A stretch of 64,000 nt of DNA from Isoptericola luteus (GTDB lineage: Bacteria > Actinomycetota > Actinomycetes > Actinomycetales > Cellulomonadaceae): positions 1 to 64,000 of the forward strand of contig NZ_JAIXCQ010000012.1 in NCBI RefSeq assembly GCF_020297055.1, in the 5' to 3' direction. Positions 51,373 through 60,227 of the stretch are shown in pieces. Both the position numbers and the translations under genes were made by a program. The notes under the pieces were generated by a model, which saw only the letters and a program-made list of their open reading frames with translations, searched no databases and had not been told where the DNA came from. Position 1 is the first letter of the stretch; the number at the start of each line of letters is the position of its first letter.

Positions 51373-52035
51373 ATGCCTGCGCTGATCAACCCGAGCATCC
51401 TGTCCGCCGACTTCGCGAACCTCGAGCGCGACCTCGGGAAGATCTCGACGGCGGACTACGCGCACGTCGACGTGATGGACAACCACTTCGTGCCCAACCT
51501 GACGCTGGGGCTGCCGGTGTTCGAGCGCCTGGCGCAGGTGTCGCCGGTCCCGCTGGACGCGCACCTGATGATCGAGGACCCCGACCGCTGGGCACCGCAG
51601 TACGCGGAGGCAGGGGCGGCGTCGGTGACCTTCCACGCGGAGGCCGCGTCGGCCCCGGTGCGACTGGCGCGCGAGCTGCGCCGGCTCGGTGCGCGGGCGG
51701 GGGTGGCGCTGCGGCCCGCGACGCCGGTGGAGCCCTATCTCGACCTGTTGTCGGAGGTCGACCTGATCCTCGTGATGACGGTCGAGCCGGGCTTCGGCGG
51801 CCAGTCGTTCATCGAGGGGACCCTGCCCAAGATCCGCCGGGCGCGCCAGGCGGTGAGCGAGGCGGGTCTGGACGTGTGGATCCAGGTCGACGGGGGAGTG
51901 TCGCGCTCGACGATCGAGCGGGCTGCGGACGCGGGGGCGAACGTCTTCGTCGCCGGGTCGGCGGTGTACGGGGCGGACGACGTGCCGGCGGAGATCGCGG
52001 CGCTGCGGGAGCTCGCCGGGGCCCACGTCCACTGA
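51373..52035 (+). CDS. rpe: Ribulose-phosphate 3-epimerase
   Basis: Interconverts ribulose 5-phosphate and xylulose 5-phosphate in the pentose phosphate pathway. 220 residues, TIM barrel: [17 protein letters not shown], metal-binding [35 protein letters not shown], and [16 protein letters not shown] with the catalytic Asp later in [12 protein letters not shown] is fixed by the leaderless promoter; the frame from 50650 is a shadow. Confidence 0.97.
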   Translation: MPALINPSILSADFANLERDLGKISTADYAHVDVMDNHFVPNLTLGLPVFERLAQVSPVPLDAHLMIEDPDRWAPQYAEAGAASVTFHAEAASAPVRLARELRRLGARAGVALRPATPVEPYLDLLSEVDLILVMTVEPGFGGQSFIEGTLPKIRRARQAVSEAGLDVWIQVDGGVSRSTIERAADAGANVFVAGSAVYGADDVPAEIAALRELAGAHVH

Positions 52036-52165
52036 CGGGCAGCTCCTCCGCTTCGAGGGACACGCCACGTTCTCGCTCCTGAAAATAGTATGCCAAGCGG
52101 GGTGTACCCCCTGTGACCTCCATCCCGGAAAGCGGAACCGAGCCCGGAGCCGGGGGGCCGGCGTC

Positions 52166-52171
52166 TACGCT
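52166..52171 (+). promoter_or_regulatory. -10 box of hisE, leaderless spacing
   Basis: TACGCT ends 6 bases before GTG 52178. A second AT-rich box, TAGTAT (52086-52091), lies further upstream and could give a longer transcript. Confidence 0.55.
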
Positions 52172-52177
52172 GATCGG

Positions 52178-52441
52178 GTGAAGACCTTCGACTCTCTGTT
52201 CGCCGAGCTCTCCGAGAAGGCCGTGACCCGTCCCGCTGGGTCGGGGACCGTGGCCGAGCTGGACGCCGGTGTGCATGCGATCGGCAAGAAGATCGTGGAG
52301 GAGGCCGCCGAGGTCTGGATGGCCGCCGAGCACGAGACGCAGGAGGCCGCCGCCGAGGAGATCTCCCAGCTGCTCTACCACGTGCAGGTGCTGATGCTGG
52401 CCAAGGGGATGACGCTGGAGGACGTGTACACGCATCTGTGA
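52178..52441 (+). CDS. hisE: Phosphoribosyl-ATP pyrophosphatase
   Basis: Second step of histidine synthesis, removing pyrophosphate from PR-ATP. 87 residues, all-helical MazG-like fold with [22 protein letters not shown] and the [16 protein letters not shown] helix holding the metal-binding acidic residues. A separate gene rather than a HisIE fusion, as in most actinobacteria. GTG start with leaderless -10. hisG follows after 108 bases. Confidence 0.96.
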   Translation: MKTFDSLFAELSEKAVTRPAGSGTVAELDAGVHAIGKKIVEEAAEVWMAAEHETQEAAAEEISQLLYHVQVLMLAKGMTLEDVYTHL

Positions 52442-52549
52442 GCGCCCGGTCGAGCCGGCCACGCCCGGCCGCGACCGTCGAGCGCGCTCTGCGTCCACAC
52501 GTCACCCACGTCCGTCCCACCCACGCCTGACCACCGAACGAGGTTTCCC

Positions 52550-53398
52550 GTGCTCCGTATCGCCGTCCCCAACAAGGGTTCCCTGTCCGGCCCCGCCAGC
52601 GACATGCTGCGCGAGGCCGGCTACCGCCAGCGCCGAGACACCCGCGAGCTCGTGCTCGCCGACCCGGACAACGGCGTGGAGTTCTTCTTCCTGCGCCCTC
52701 GCGACGTCGCGGTCTACGTCGGCTCCGGCACGGTCGACGCCGGCATCACCGGCCGCGACCTGCTCCTCGACTCGGGAGCGGACGCGGTCGAGCACCTGCC
52801 GCTGAGGTTCGCCGGTTCGACGTTCCGGTTCGCGGCGCCGGCCGGGACCGTGACCGAGGTGTCGCAGCTCGCGGGGAAGCGGATCGCGTCGTCGTACACC
52901 ACGCTGGTGCGCGCCCACCTGGCCACGAAGGGGATCGAGCCGGCGGCCGTGGTGCACCTGGACGGCGCCGTCGAGAGCTCGGTGCGTCTCGGCGTCGCGG
53001 ACGTCATCGCCGACGTCGTGGAGACGGGCACGACCCTGCGCGCCGCGGGGCTGGAGATCTTCGGGGAGCCGATCCTGCGGTCGGAGGCCGTGCTGGTCCG
53101 CCGGACGGGGGAGGAGCCCCCCGCGGGGCTCGAGGTCGTCACGCGCCGCCTGCAGGGCGTCATCACGGCGCACGAGTACGTGCTCATGGACTACGACGTC
53201 CCCGTCGAGCTGGTCGACGCGGCGGTGGCGGTGACGCCGGGGTTCGAGTCGCCGACGGTCTCGCCGCTGCACAACGGAGAGTCGGCGGCGGTGCGCGCCA
53301 TGGTGCGACGCGGTGACACCAACCGGGTCATGGACGCGCTGTACGAGGTGGGTGCACGCGGGATCATCGTGACCTCGATCCACGCCTGCCGGCTCTGA
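52550..53398 (+). CDS. hisG: ATP phosphoribosyltransferase, long form
   Basis: First, feedback-inhibited step of histidine synthesis. 282 residues with a C-terminal ACT-like regulatory domain, so no HisZ is needed. [23 protein letters not shown] at the start, the [18 protein letters not shown] region, and the PRPP loop in [22 protein letters not shown] 52550 has GAGG 7-10 bases upstream. hisE-hisG is the normal actinobacterial pair. Confidence 0.97.
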   Translation: MLRIAVPNKGSLSGPASDMLREAGYRQRRDTRELVLADPDNGVEFFFLRPRDVAVYVGSGTVDAGITGRDLLLDSGADAVEHLPLRFAGSTFRFAAPAGTVTEVSQLAGKRIASSYTTLVRAHLATKGIEPAAVVHLDGAVESSVRLGVADVIADVVETGTTLRAAGLEIFGEPILRSEAVLVRRTGEEPPAGLEVVTRRLQGVITAHEYVLMDYDVPVELVDAAVAVTPGFESPTVSPLHNGESAAVRAMVRRGDTNRVMDALYEVGARGIIVTSIHACRL

Positions 53399-53449
53399 CC
53401 TTGGCCGAGAGGACTGTCGAGCACGGCACCGACATGGCAACGTGACGGC

Positions 53450-53956
53450 ATGAGCACCGCCGACGACCGGGACACGCCCTCCGGGCGGCCGCCCGCGGGC
53501 ACGTCCCGCTGGCGCCCGTTCCGGCCGCTGTGGGGTCAGGTGTCCGCCTGGTTCGTGGGGGTCGTCACGGTGGGCGGGAGCCTCTTCGTCGGGCTGGTCT
53601 CCGACGGACCTCTCGGAGCCCTCCCGGCGACCAAGGTGTCCTTCGTCCTCTTCGCCGCCGCGGCCGCCGTGCTGCTCTGGCGCCTCGGCGGCGTCCATGC
53701 CGTCCCGGACGCGGACGGGCTCACCGTGCGCAACGTCGTGCGCAGGCGCCGGCTGGGCTGGGCGGAGGTGGTCGAGGTCCGGCTCGGGCCGAACGACCCC
53801 TGGGTGCGGCTCGACCTGGCCGACGGCGACACCCTGGCCGTCATGGGCGTCCAGCGCGCCGACGGCGAGCGGGGGATGGCCGAGGCCCGGCGTCTGCGAG
53901 CTCTCGTCATCGAGCTGGGCGAGGCGCCGGACCCGACCGTCCCGGGAGCGCACTAG
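53450..53956 (+). CDS. PH domain-containing membrane protein
   Basis: 168 residues: two membrane helices (about 33-51 and 61-80, separated by a short loop) and then a bacterial PH-like domain (bPH_6 type) with HAVPDADGLTVRNVVRRRRLGWAEVVEVRLG and WVRLDLADGDTLAVMGVQ. Proteins of this type follow hisG in many actinobacteria; function unknown. ATG 52 bases after hisG, so probably the same transcript. It converges on the epoxide hydrolase gene. Confidence 0.85.
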   Translation: MSTADDRDTPSGRPPAGTSRWRPFRPLWGQVSAWFVGVVTVGGSLFVGLVSDGPLGALPATKVSFVLFAAAAAVLLWRLGGVHAVPDADGLTVRNVVRRRRLGWAEVVEVRLGPNDPWVRLDLADGDTLAVMGVQRADGERGMAEARRLRALVIELGEAPDPTVPGAH

Positions 53957-54001
53957 GCGTTCCTCCTCATGAGGGCGGGTGTCGACACCCGCCGGATCCG
54001 G

Positions 54002-54955
54002 TCACGACCTGTCGGCGCCCTCCTGCAGGTGGAGCCACTCGAGAATCAGGTTCGTGGCCTCCTCCGGCAGCTCCTGCTGGATCCAGTGGCCGCAGTCCAG
54101 CTCCACGACCTCCACGCGCGGGACGAACGCCTCGAGGTTCGGCGCCTTCATGACCGTGTCACGGGAGCCGTAGATCATCAGTGCCGGCTGGCGGACGACC
54201 GGGTCGACGTCCCGCATCAGCTCCCAGTTGCGGTCCACGTTGCGGTACCAGTTCACGCTCGGGGTGAAGCCCGACGCCTCGAACGCGTCGACGAACACCG
54301 CCAGCTCGCCGTCGCTCATCACGGGCTCCCCGCGCGGGGTCTCGGCCTGGGCGAGGTTGAGGAGCGGCATGCCCGGCTCCGGGTCGGCCGCGGGCTCGTT
54401 CTTGCGGTACAGGTTGCGCAGGAACTGGCGGGTGTTCGCGTCGAACACGGCGTCCGCCACCCCGGGCCGGCGGTTGAAGTGGACGAAGTACGAGTCGGGG
54501 CCGACGACCGCCTCGATGAACGCGACGGGCGGGATCTCGCCGCGCTCCATGTACGGCACACTGAGCGCGACCACCTTGCTCACCCGGGTCGGATGCAGCA
54601 CGGCGGTGTTCCACACCACGTTCGCGCCCCAGTCGTGGCCCACGAACGTGGCGTCCTCGTATCCGAAGTGGTCCAGGAGGCCGACGAGGTCGCCGGACAG
54701 GTGCACGATGTCGTAGTCGGAGACCGTGGCGGGGCGCGACGAGCTGCCGTACCCGCGCTGGTTGGGTGCGATGACGTGGTAGCCGGCGGCCGCGAGCGCC
54801 GCCATCTGACGGCGCCACGAGAAGGCCAGCTCCGGCCAGCCGTGGCAGAGGACGAGGGGGTGGCCGACGTTCTCCTGTCCGGCCTCGAAGGCCTCGAGCT
54901 CGATGCCGTTGACGGCGATCATGCTCGGCTGGGGGAAGTCGAGGGGGTCTGACAT
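54002..54955 (-). CDS. Epoxide hydrolase-like alpha/beta hydrolase
   Basis: 317 residues. Oxyanion motif HGWP (38-41), nucleophile Asp108 in VGHDWGANVVW, lid segment SVNWYRN with a candidate proton-donor Tyr, and catalytic His290 in DCGHWIQQELPEE. The Asp nucleophile and HGWP separate epoxide hydrolases and haloalkane dehalogenases from serine esterases; the WIQQE ending favours epoxide hydrolase. Substrate unknown. It diverges from a WYL regulator, whose probable operators overlap its promoter region. Confidence 0.9.
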   Translation of the reverse strand: MSDPLDFPQPSMIAVNGIELEAFEAGQENVGHPLVLCHGWPELAFSWRRQMAALAAAGYHVIAPNQRGYGSSSRPATVSDYDIVHLSGDLVGLLDHFGYEDATFVGHDWGANVVWNTAVLHPTRVSKVVALSVPYMERGEIPPVAFIEAVVGPDSYFVHFNRRPGVADAVFDANTRQFLRNLYRKNEPAADPEPGMPLLNLAQAETPRGEPVMSDGELAVFVDAFEASGFTPSVNWYRNVDRNWELMRDVDPVVRQPALMIYGSRDTVMKAPNLEAFVPRVEVVELDCGHWIQQELPEEATNLILEWLHLQEGADRS

Positions 54956-54999
54956 GGCGTGTCCTCTCAGCGACGGGGCCGATGCGCGGGTGCGGCGAT

Positions 55000-55042
55000 C
55001 GGTCGGTGCGACCGTAGAACCGGTCGCGGACAGGAGCTGTCC
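55000..55042. promoter_or_regulatory. Two inverted repeats between epoxide hydrolase and WYL regulator
   Basis: CGGTCG-GTG-CGACCG (55000-55014) and GGACAG-GAG-CTGTCC (55028-55042), both with perfect 6-bp arms and 3-base centres. A minus-strand -10-like TACGGT (55016-55011) overlaps the first. They are likely operators. Confidence 0.55.
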
Positions 55043-55065
55043 TCGATGCCTGGCAGCCTGGGGAC

Positions 55066-56034
55066 ATGTCGGCAGACCCCACGGGGCGGGCGCTCACGCT
55101 GCTCTCGTTGCTCCAGACCCACCGGTTCTGGAGCTGCACGGAGCTCGCTGCCCGCCTCGACGTGACCGAGCGGACGGTGCGCCGCGACGTGGACCGCCTG
55201 CGGGGGCTCGGCTATCCCGTCGCCGCCACCTCGGGCAGGTACGGGGGCTATCGACTCGAGTCCGGAGCGCACATGCCGCCGCTCATGGTCGACGACGAGG
55301 AGGCCGTCGCGCTCGCCGTGGGGCTCCGCTACGCGGCCGCCGCTGCCGTCGAGGGGATGGAGGAGACGTCGCTGCGGGCCCTCACCAAGATCGAGGGTCT
55401 GCTGCCGCACCGTCTTCGTCGGCGGGTGGCGGCACTGCACTCCAGCGTCACGTCCGTGCCTTCACCCCCCGGCGGGGAGCTGGTCGACCCGGAGCTGCTC
55501 AGCGTGCTCGCGGCGGCGTGCCGCGACCATGAGCTCGCGCGCTTCGGCTACCGGTCTGGGGAGGGCGGCGAAACCCGGCGCCTGGTCGAGCCGCACCGGC
55601 TCGTCACCGCCGGACGCCGGTGGTACCTCGTCGCGTGGGACCGGGACCGTGAGGACTGGCGCACCTTCCGGCTCGACCGGCTCACGCGCCCGTGGGCGAC
55701 GGGGGGTCGCTTCACCCCTCGCGGGGTCCCTGGCGGGGCGGCGGCGTACGTCGCGCGCGCCGTCGGTCCGATCCCCCGTGAGGGGGTCGCCACCCTCTCG
55801 CTGGGCGCCGGGGTCGGCGACCTCGCCGAGGTGCTCCGGTGGGTGGACCACGACGTGGTCGAGGCCACGGCGAGGACCACGGTGATCCGGATCCGTGGTG
55901 AGGACGAGGGTCGGCTGGCCATGACGGTCGCCCGCATCGCTCTCGCCGCCCCCGTGCGGGTGGTCGAGCCCGGCGCACTCGCGCGCGCCGTCGAGCGCCT
56001 GGGTGCCCACCTGACGCCCGGGCATCGGCCATGA
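55066..56034 (+). CDS. YafY-type transcriptional regulator (HTH + WYL)
   Basis: 322 residues. DeoR-like winged HTH at the N-terminus (RALTLLSLLQTHRFWSCTELAARLDVTERTVRRDVDRLRGLGYPV, about 8-52), a linker GRYGGYRLESG, and a C-terminal WYL ligand-sensing domain with RRWYLVAWDRDREDWRTFRLDR. WYL domains bind small or nucleic-acid ligands. ATG 55066 with a weak CAGCCT 6 bases upstream. Divergent from the epoxide hydrolase, which it probably controls along with itself. A very GC-rich spacer follows. Confidence 0.9.
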   Translation: MSADPTGRALTLLSLLQTHRFWSCTELAARLDVTERTVRRDVDRLRGLGYPVAATSGRYGGYRLESGAHMPPLMVDDEEAVALAVGLRYAAAAAVEGMEETSLRALTKIEGLLPHRLRRRVAALHSSVTSVPSPPGGELVDPELLSVLAAACRDHELARFGYRSGEGGETRRLVEPHRLVTAGRRWYLVAWDRDREDWRTFRLDRLTRPWATGGRFTPRGVPGGAAAYVARAVGPIPREGVATLSLGAGVGDLAEVLRWVDHDVVEATARTTVIRIRGEDEGRLAMTVARIALAAPVRVVEPGALARAVERLGAHLTPGHRP

Positions 56035-56167
56035 CCGCGATGCCGCCGGACGGATGACCGCGCCGGGTCGCGGACCCGCGGACGACGAAGCGGGGGGCGG
56101 GGCGCGCGGGGCCCCGCGGGCGGGCGCGGCGGGGGGGGGCGGGCCCGCGCGGCCGCCCCCCCCGGCC

Positions 56168-56191
56168 CCGCCCTCGGTCTCCCGAGGGCGG
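56168..56191. terminator. Hairpin between the WYL regulator and the helicase gene
   Basis: CCGCCCTCGG (56168-56177) pairs perfectly with CCGAGGGCGG (56182-56191) around TCTC. It lies between two convergent genes and may serve both. Confidence 0.65.
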
Positions 56192-56223
56192 CGCGCGCTT
56201 CGTGGTGTCAGCCGGTCAGCCGG

Positions 56224-58095
56224 TCAGCGGGCGTTCGCCGGGTGACGCTCCGTGCGCGGTGCACGACGCTCGGGCGCGCCCTTGTCGACCGAGATCCGCA
56301 GCGCCTTGCCCGCGACGTGCGCGCGGCCGATGCGGTCCATGGTGGCGCCGTCGAGCGGCCGCGTGATGTCGACGAGGGAGAAGTTCCCGAAGATGTCGAT
56401 CTTGCCGATGTCGCTGCCGGACAGGCCGCCCTCGTGGGTGAGGGCGCCGACGATGCCGCGCGGCTGGGCGCCGTGCGAGTGGCCGACGGAGATGCGGTAC
56501 CGGGTGCCGTCCGCCGGACGGCGGATGCCGCGGCCACGGTCGTCCCGGTCGGCGCGGGGGTGGCGGCCGGTCCGGTCGCCGTCCCGCTCGGTGCGCTCGG
56601 CGCGGTGCGTCTCGCGGGTGCGCCCGCCCTTCGCCTCGGCCCGCTCCCGGTCGTGCTCCTCCTGCGCGGCACGCTGCTGGGGGCCGTCGTCGCCGACCGC
56701 GAGCGCCAGGAGGGCGGCCGCGACCTGCAGGACGTCGGCGTCGGGGGCGGTGGTGACGGTGTCACCGGCCTCCGTGGTGGTGGTCTCCGGAGCGGCGTCC
56801 TGCGCGGCGGCCCGCTCCTGCAGCATCTGCGCGTACATGTCGAGACGCCCGGACTCGATGCGGGTGCTGACGGCGTCGAGCAGTCGGCGGGCGCGGTGCT
56901 GGGAGACGTCCCGCGGGGACGGGACCTCGACCTCGACGAGCTGGGCGCGGATGGTGCGCTCGATGTGCTTGAGCTTGCCGCGCTCGTGCGGGGTGACGAA
57001 CGACAGGGCGCGGCCGGTGCGGCCGGCGCGGCCCGTTCGGCCGATGCGGTGCACGTAGGCCTCGGCCTCGCGGGGGATGTCGAAGTTGACGACGAGGCCG
57101 ATGCGGTCGACGTCGAGGCCTCGGGCGGCGACGTCGGTGGCGACGAGGACGTCGACGGAGCCGGAGCGGAGGCGCTCGACGATCTTCTCGCGCTCCTTCT
57201 GGGCGACGTCGCCGGAGATGGTGGCGGCGGAGATGCCGCGCTCCACCAGGGCGGCGCCGACCTCTTCGGCGTCCTTGCGGGTGCGCGTGAAGACGATCGT
57301 CGCGTCGGCGTCGGAGGTGGCGAGGACGCGCACGAGGGAGCCGACCTTGTGGCGGAACGGCACGACGGCGTACGTCTGCTCGACGGTGGAGACCGTGGAG
57401 GACTGCCGTGAGACGGCGATCGCGACGGGGTCGTTGAGGTGCGTCGCGGCGACGGAGCGGATCGCGGGCGGCATGGTCGCGGAGAAGAGCGCGACCTGGC
57501 GCTGGGTGGGCGCCTGGCCGAAGATCGTCTCGACGTCCTCGGCGAAGCCCATGCGCAGCATCTCGTCGGCCTCGTCGAGCACGAGGAACTTCACGCCGTC
57601 GAGCGACATCGAGCCGCGCTCGAGGTGGTCCATGACGCGGCCGGGGGTGCCGACGACGACGTGGACGCCCTCGCGCAGGGCGCGCTGCTGCGGGCCGTAG
57701 GGGGAACCGCCGTACACGGAGGTGACGCGGACGCCGGGCAGGTGGGTGGCGAAGGACTCGACGGCCTCGGAGACCTGGAGCGCGAGCTCGCGGGTCGGGG
57801 TGAGGACGAGGGCCTGGACGTGGCCGCCGGTGACGCTGGCGGCGGGGTCCATGGCGGCGAGGAGCGGCAGCGCGAACGCGGCGGTCTTGCCGGTGCCCGT
57901 CTGGGCCACGCCGGTGATGTCACGGCCGGACAGGAGCTCCGGGATGGCGCGCGCCTGGATGGGGGAGGGCGTCGTGAAGCCCTGGTCGTCGACCGCGGCC
58001 TGCAGGGCAGCAGGGAGCTTGAGGTCGGCGAAGGTGGGGCCGGTCGCCTCGGGGGTGGTGGAGGCGTCGGTGGGCAGGGTCGAGTCAGTGCTCAA
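56224..58095 (-). CDS. DEAD-box ATP-dependent RNA helicase (DeaD/CsdA-like)
   Basis: 623 residues. Q motif FTTPSPIQARAIPELL, motif I AQTGTGKT (64-71), PTRELALQV, TPGR, DEAD (174-177), SAT, and motif VI HRIGRTGRAGR are complete. A long linker rich in Arg, Asp and Thr leads to a DbpA/CsdA-type RNA-binding domain (YRISVGHSHGAQPRGIVGALTHEGG, about 535-615). It probably remodels ribosome-assembly or structured mRNAs, especially in the cold. No ATG or GTG fits; TTG 58095 is the likely start, 4 bases after a 13-codon upstream ORF. The promoter lies about 140 bases upstream. Confidence 0.92.
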   Translation of the reverse strand: MSTDSTLPTDASTTPEATGPTFADLKLPAALQAAVDDQGFTTPSPIQARAIPELLSGRDITGVAQTGTGKTAAFALPLLAAMDPAASVTGGHVQALVLTPTRELALQVSEAVESFATHLPGVRVTSVYGGSPYGPQQRALREGVHVVVGTPGRVMDHLERGSMSLDGVKFLVLDEADEMLRMGFAEDVETIFGQAPTQRQVALFSATMPPAIRSVAATHLNDPVAIAVSRQSSTVSTVEQTYAVVPFRHKVGSLVRVLATSDADATIVFTRTRKDAEEVGAALVERGISAATISGDVAQKEREKIVERLRSGSVDVLVATDVAARGLDVDRIGLVVNFDIPREAEAYVHRIGRTGRAGRTGRALSFVTPHERGKLKHIERTIRAQLVEVEVPSPRDVSQHRARRLLDAVSTRIESGRLDMYAQMLQERAAAQDAAPETTTTEAGDTVTTAPDADVLQVAAALLALAVGDDGPQQRAAQEEHDRERAEAKGGRTRETHRAERTERDGDRTGRHPRADRDDRGRGIRRPADGTRYRISVGHSHGAQPRGIVGALTHEGGLSGSDIGKIDIFGNFSLVDITRPLDGATMDRIGRAHVAGKALRISVDKGAPERRAPRTERHPANAR

Positions 58096-58099
58096 GGAG

Positions 58100-58141
58100 T
58101 CAGCCGTTCGTCGGTGGGAAACAGGAGTCCTGCGTCGCCAT
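58100..58141 (-). CDS. 13-codon upstream ORF in the helicase leader
   Basis: ATG 58141 to TGA 58100 codes MATQDSCFPPTNG. It ends 4 bases before the TTG start of the helicase and lies within the long 5' leader. It could couple or restrict helicase translation; there is no homology evidence that it is a real peptide. Confidence 0.3.
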   Translation of the reverse strand: MATQDSCFPPTNG

Positions 58142-58243
58142 GGGGCGAGGCGGTCGCTGTTTCCCGGACACACACCTGACCTGGCTCGGTGGCCGAGGTC
58201 GCACGAACACGCGGGAGGGCACGACGAACTCCGATGAGCCTCC

Positions 58244-58249
58244 ATCGTA
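58244..58249 (-). promoter_or_regulatory. -10 box of the helicase gene
   Basis: TACGAT on the minus strand; start predicted near 58237, giving about a 140-base leader, as is common for cold-inducible DEAD-box genes. Confidence 0.5.
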
Positions 58250-58330
58250 CGCTGACCGCGCCCGTGGTCGTTCGGGGGACCGCGGTGAGTTCGGCCACTG
58301 TCGGTCTCCCGCCGCCAGGGCGGGGCTGCG

Positions 58331-58336
58331 TAGGAT
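58331..58336 (+). promoter_or_regulatory. -10 box of the pgsA-like gene, leaderless spacing
   Basis: TAGGAT ends 6 bases before GTG 58343, which favours this start over GTG 58337, the base right after the box. Confidence 0.65.
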
Positions 58337-58342
58337 GTGCGC

Positions 58343-58963
58343 GTGCAGCCAGGCCCTGAGATCAGTACGGCGGTCTTCACCGTCCCGAACCTGATCAGCA
58401 TGGTGCGTCTGGCGCTGGTGCCGGTCTTCGCCGTGCTGATCGTGGTCGGGCACGACGTGTGGGCCCTCGCCGTGCTGGCGTTCTCCGGGTTCACGGACTG
58501 GCTCGACGGCGTCCTCGCCCGTCGCCTGAACCAGGTGAGCAAGCTGGGCCAGGTGCTCGACCCCGCGGCGGACCGCCTCTTCATCTTCGTGACCCTCATC
58601 GGCCTGGCCTGGCGCGACATCGTGCCGGTGTGGCTCCTCGCGGTGATCGTCGCCCGTGACGTGATGCTCGTGTGCCTGATGCCGGTGCTGGCGCGGCACG
58701 GCTACGGCACGCTCGAGGTGAACTTCGTCGGCAAGGCGGCCACGTTCGCGCTGCTGTACGCGTTCCCGCTCCTGCTGCTCGCGACGGCCGACGGTGCCCT
58801 CGGCACGACCGCCCACGTCGTGGGCTGGGCGTTCACCTGGTGGGGGGTGGGCCTGTACTGGATTGCAGGGCTGCAGTACGTGAGCCAGACGCGCGCCCTG
58901 GTCGTCGCCGACCGCGTGGACGGGAGCGGGGCGACGGGCGCGGGCGTCGAGGAGCGGCCGTGA
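58343..58963 (+). CDS. CDP-alcohol phosphatidyltransferase (PgsA2-like)
   Basis: Integral membrane phospholipid synthase of 206 residues with about 5-6 helices. The CDP-alcohol motif DG-x2-AR-x8-G-x3-D-x3-D is complete in WLDGVLARRLNQVSKLGQ followed by VLDPAADR (about 50-75). M. tuberculosis pgsA2 (Rv1822) occupies the same place in this cluster; the exact product (phosphatidylglycerophosphate or cardiolipin) is not decided by sequence. It overlaps the DUF881 gene by 4 bases and so heads the operon. Confidence 0.9.
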   Translation: MQPGPEISTAVFTVPNLISMVRLALVPVFAVLIVVGHDVWALAVLAFSGFTDWLDGVLARRLNQVSKLGQVLDPAADRLFIFVTLIGLAWRDIVPVWLLAVIVARDVMLVCLMPVLARHGYGTLEVNFVGKAATFALLYAFPLLLLATADGALGTTAHVVGWAFTWWGVGLYWIAGLQYVSQTRALVVADRVDGSGATGAGVEERP

Positions 58964-59898
58964 GCGCACGACCCGGGACGAAGACGGACCGCGCCGCGGA
59001 CGACGGCGTGCCCGAGGGGCAGCGGCGTCGTCGTCCCGACGAGTCGATGACGCTGCTCGTCGAGGTGATGGAGCGGCCCCTGGACCCGGGGTACGCCGAC
59101 GCGGCCGCGCGGCGGAAGGCAGCGAGCGCCGCCGGCTCCACCCCCCGCCGGGGGTGGGCCGGTGCGGCGGCTCTCGCCGTCCTGGCGGGGGTTCTCGGTC
59201 TGGTGACGGTGGCCGCCGCCCAGCAGCTGCGAGCGCCGCAGGCGGAGATCGCCGAGGCGCGGCAGCTGCTCGAGGACCAGATCGTCGAGCGCCAGGCGGT
59301 GGCGGACGGGCTGCGGGACCGCTCGGGCGAGCTGAGCGCCGAGATCGACGAGCTGCAGCACGAGACGCTCGCCAGCCAGGACCCCGCGCTGCTGCGGACC
59401 CTGCGGGTGGACTCGGCGGTCAACGGGACGTCCCCGGTCGCCGGGCCCGGCCTGGTGGTGACTCTCGCGGACGGCGGCGGCGGTCTGTCGGACACGGAGT
59501 CCGAACCGGGGGCGCGCGTGCGCGACGTGGACGTCCAGACGGTCGTCAACGCCCTGTGGTCCTCGGGAGCCGAGGCGATCGAGGTCGACGGCCAGCGACT
59601 GACGACGATGTCCGCGATCCGGAACGCGGGGGACGCCATCCTGGTGGACCTCGTGCCGCTCCCGGGGCCCTCCTATGTCATCCGTGCGGTGGGCGACCCC
59701 GAGGGGATGCAGACCGCGTACGCTCGGACCGGCGCGCCCGCCTACCTGCAGCTCCTGGGCTCGCGATACGGGGTCTCCTCGAGCGTGGTCCCGCAGAGCG
59801 AGCTGGAGCTCAGTGGTGTCGGGACGCAGACCCTGCGCCACGCCCAGCCGACGGATGATGACGTGACGCAGGACGAGACCCAGGAGGAACGCCCATGA
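58960..59898 (+). CDS. DUF881 membrane protein (first copy)
   Basis: 312 residues: basic cytoplasmic lead, one membrane helix (about 66-86), an extracytoplasmic coiled coil (92-135, AEARQLLEDQIVERQAVADGL) and the DUF881 domain with GPGLVVTLADGGG, VVNALWSSGAEAIEVDGQRL and PSYVIRAVGDP. Function unknown; DUF881 proteins are found next to sbp and division genes. GTG overlaps the pgsA stop, and its own stop overlaps the sbp ATG. Rv1823 is the positional counterpart. Confidence 0.9.
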   Translation: MSARPGTKTDRAADDGVPEGQRRRRPDESMTLLVEVMERPLDPGYADAAARRKAASAAGSTPRRGWAGAAALAVLAGVLGLVTVAAAQQLRAPQAEIAEARQLLEDQIVERQAVADGLRDRSGELSAEIDELQHETLASQDPALLRTLRVDSAVNGTSPVAGPGLVVTLADGGGGLSDTESEPGARVRDVDVQTVVNALWSSGAEAIEVDGQRLTTMSAIRNAGDAILVDLVPLPGPSYVIRAVGDPEGMQTAYARTGAPAYLQLLGSRYGVSSSVVPQSELELSGVGTQTLRHAQPTDDDVTQDETQEERP

Positions 59899-60227
59899 TC
59901 GCCGTGGTCGGGCTCGTGGTCGGCGTGGTCGCCGGCCTGGTGTTGCAGCCCACCGTGCCCGTCGCTCTGCAGCCGTACCTGCCGATCGCCGTCGTGGCCG
60001 CGCTCGACGCGTTGTTCGGCGGCCTGCGCGCCAAGCTGGACGGGCTCTTCGACGACAGGGTCTTCCTGGTGTCGTTCCTGTCGAACGTCGTCGTCGCCGC
60101 GTTCATCGTCTTCCTCGGTGACCAGCTCGGGGTCGGCTCGCAGCTGTCCACGGCGGTCGTCGTCGTGCTCGGCATCCGGATCTTCTCGAACGCCGCCGCG
60201 ATCCGGCGGCACCTGTTCAAGGCATGA
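59895..60227 (+). CDS. sbp: Small basic protein, DUF1290 membrane protein
   Basis: 110 residues, mostly membrane: IAVVGLVVGVVAGLVLQPTVP (2-22), IAVVAALDALFGGLRAKLDG, and FVVSFLSN-like VFLVSFLSNVVVAAFIVFLG with VVVVLGIRIFSNAAAIRRHLF at the end. This is the Sbp/DUF1290 family named in Bacillus beside ftsAZ. It is sandwiched between two DUF881 genes with 4-base overlaps on both sides, so the three are made together, perhaps as one membrane complex. Confidence 0.92.
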   Translation: MIAVVGLVVGVVAGLVLQPTVPVALQPYLPIAVVAALDALFGGLRAKLDGLFDDRVFLVSFLSNVVVAAFIVFLGDQLGVGSQLSTAVVVVLGIRIFSNAAAIRRHLFKA

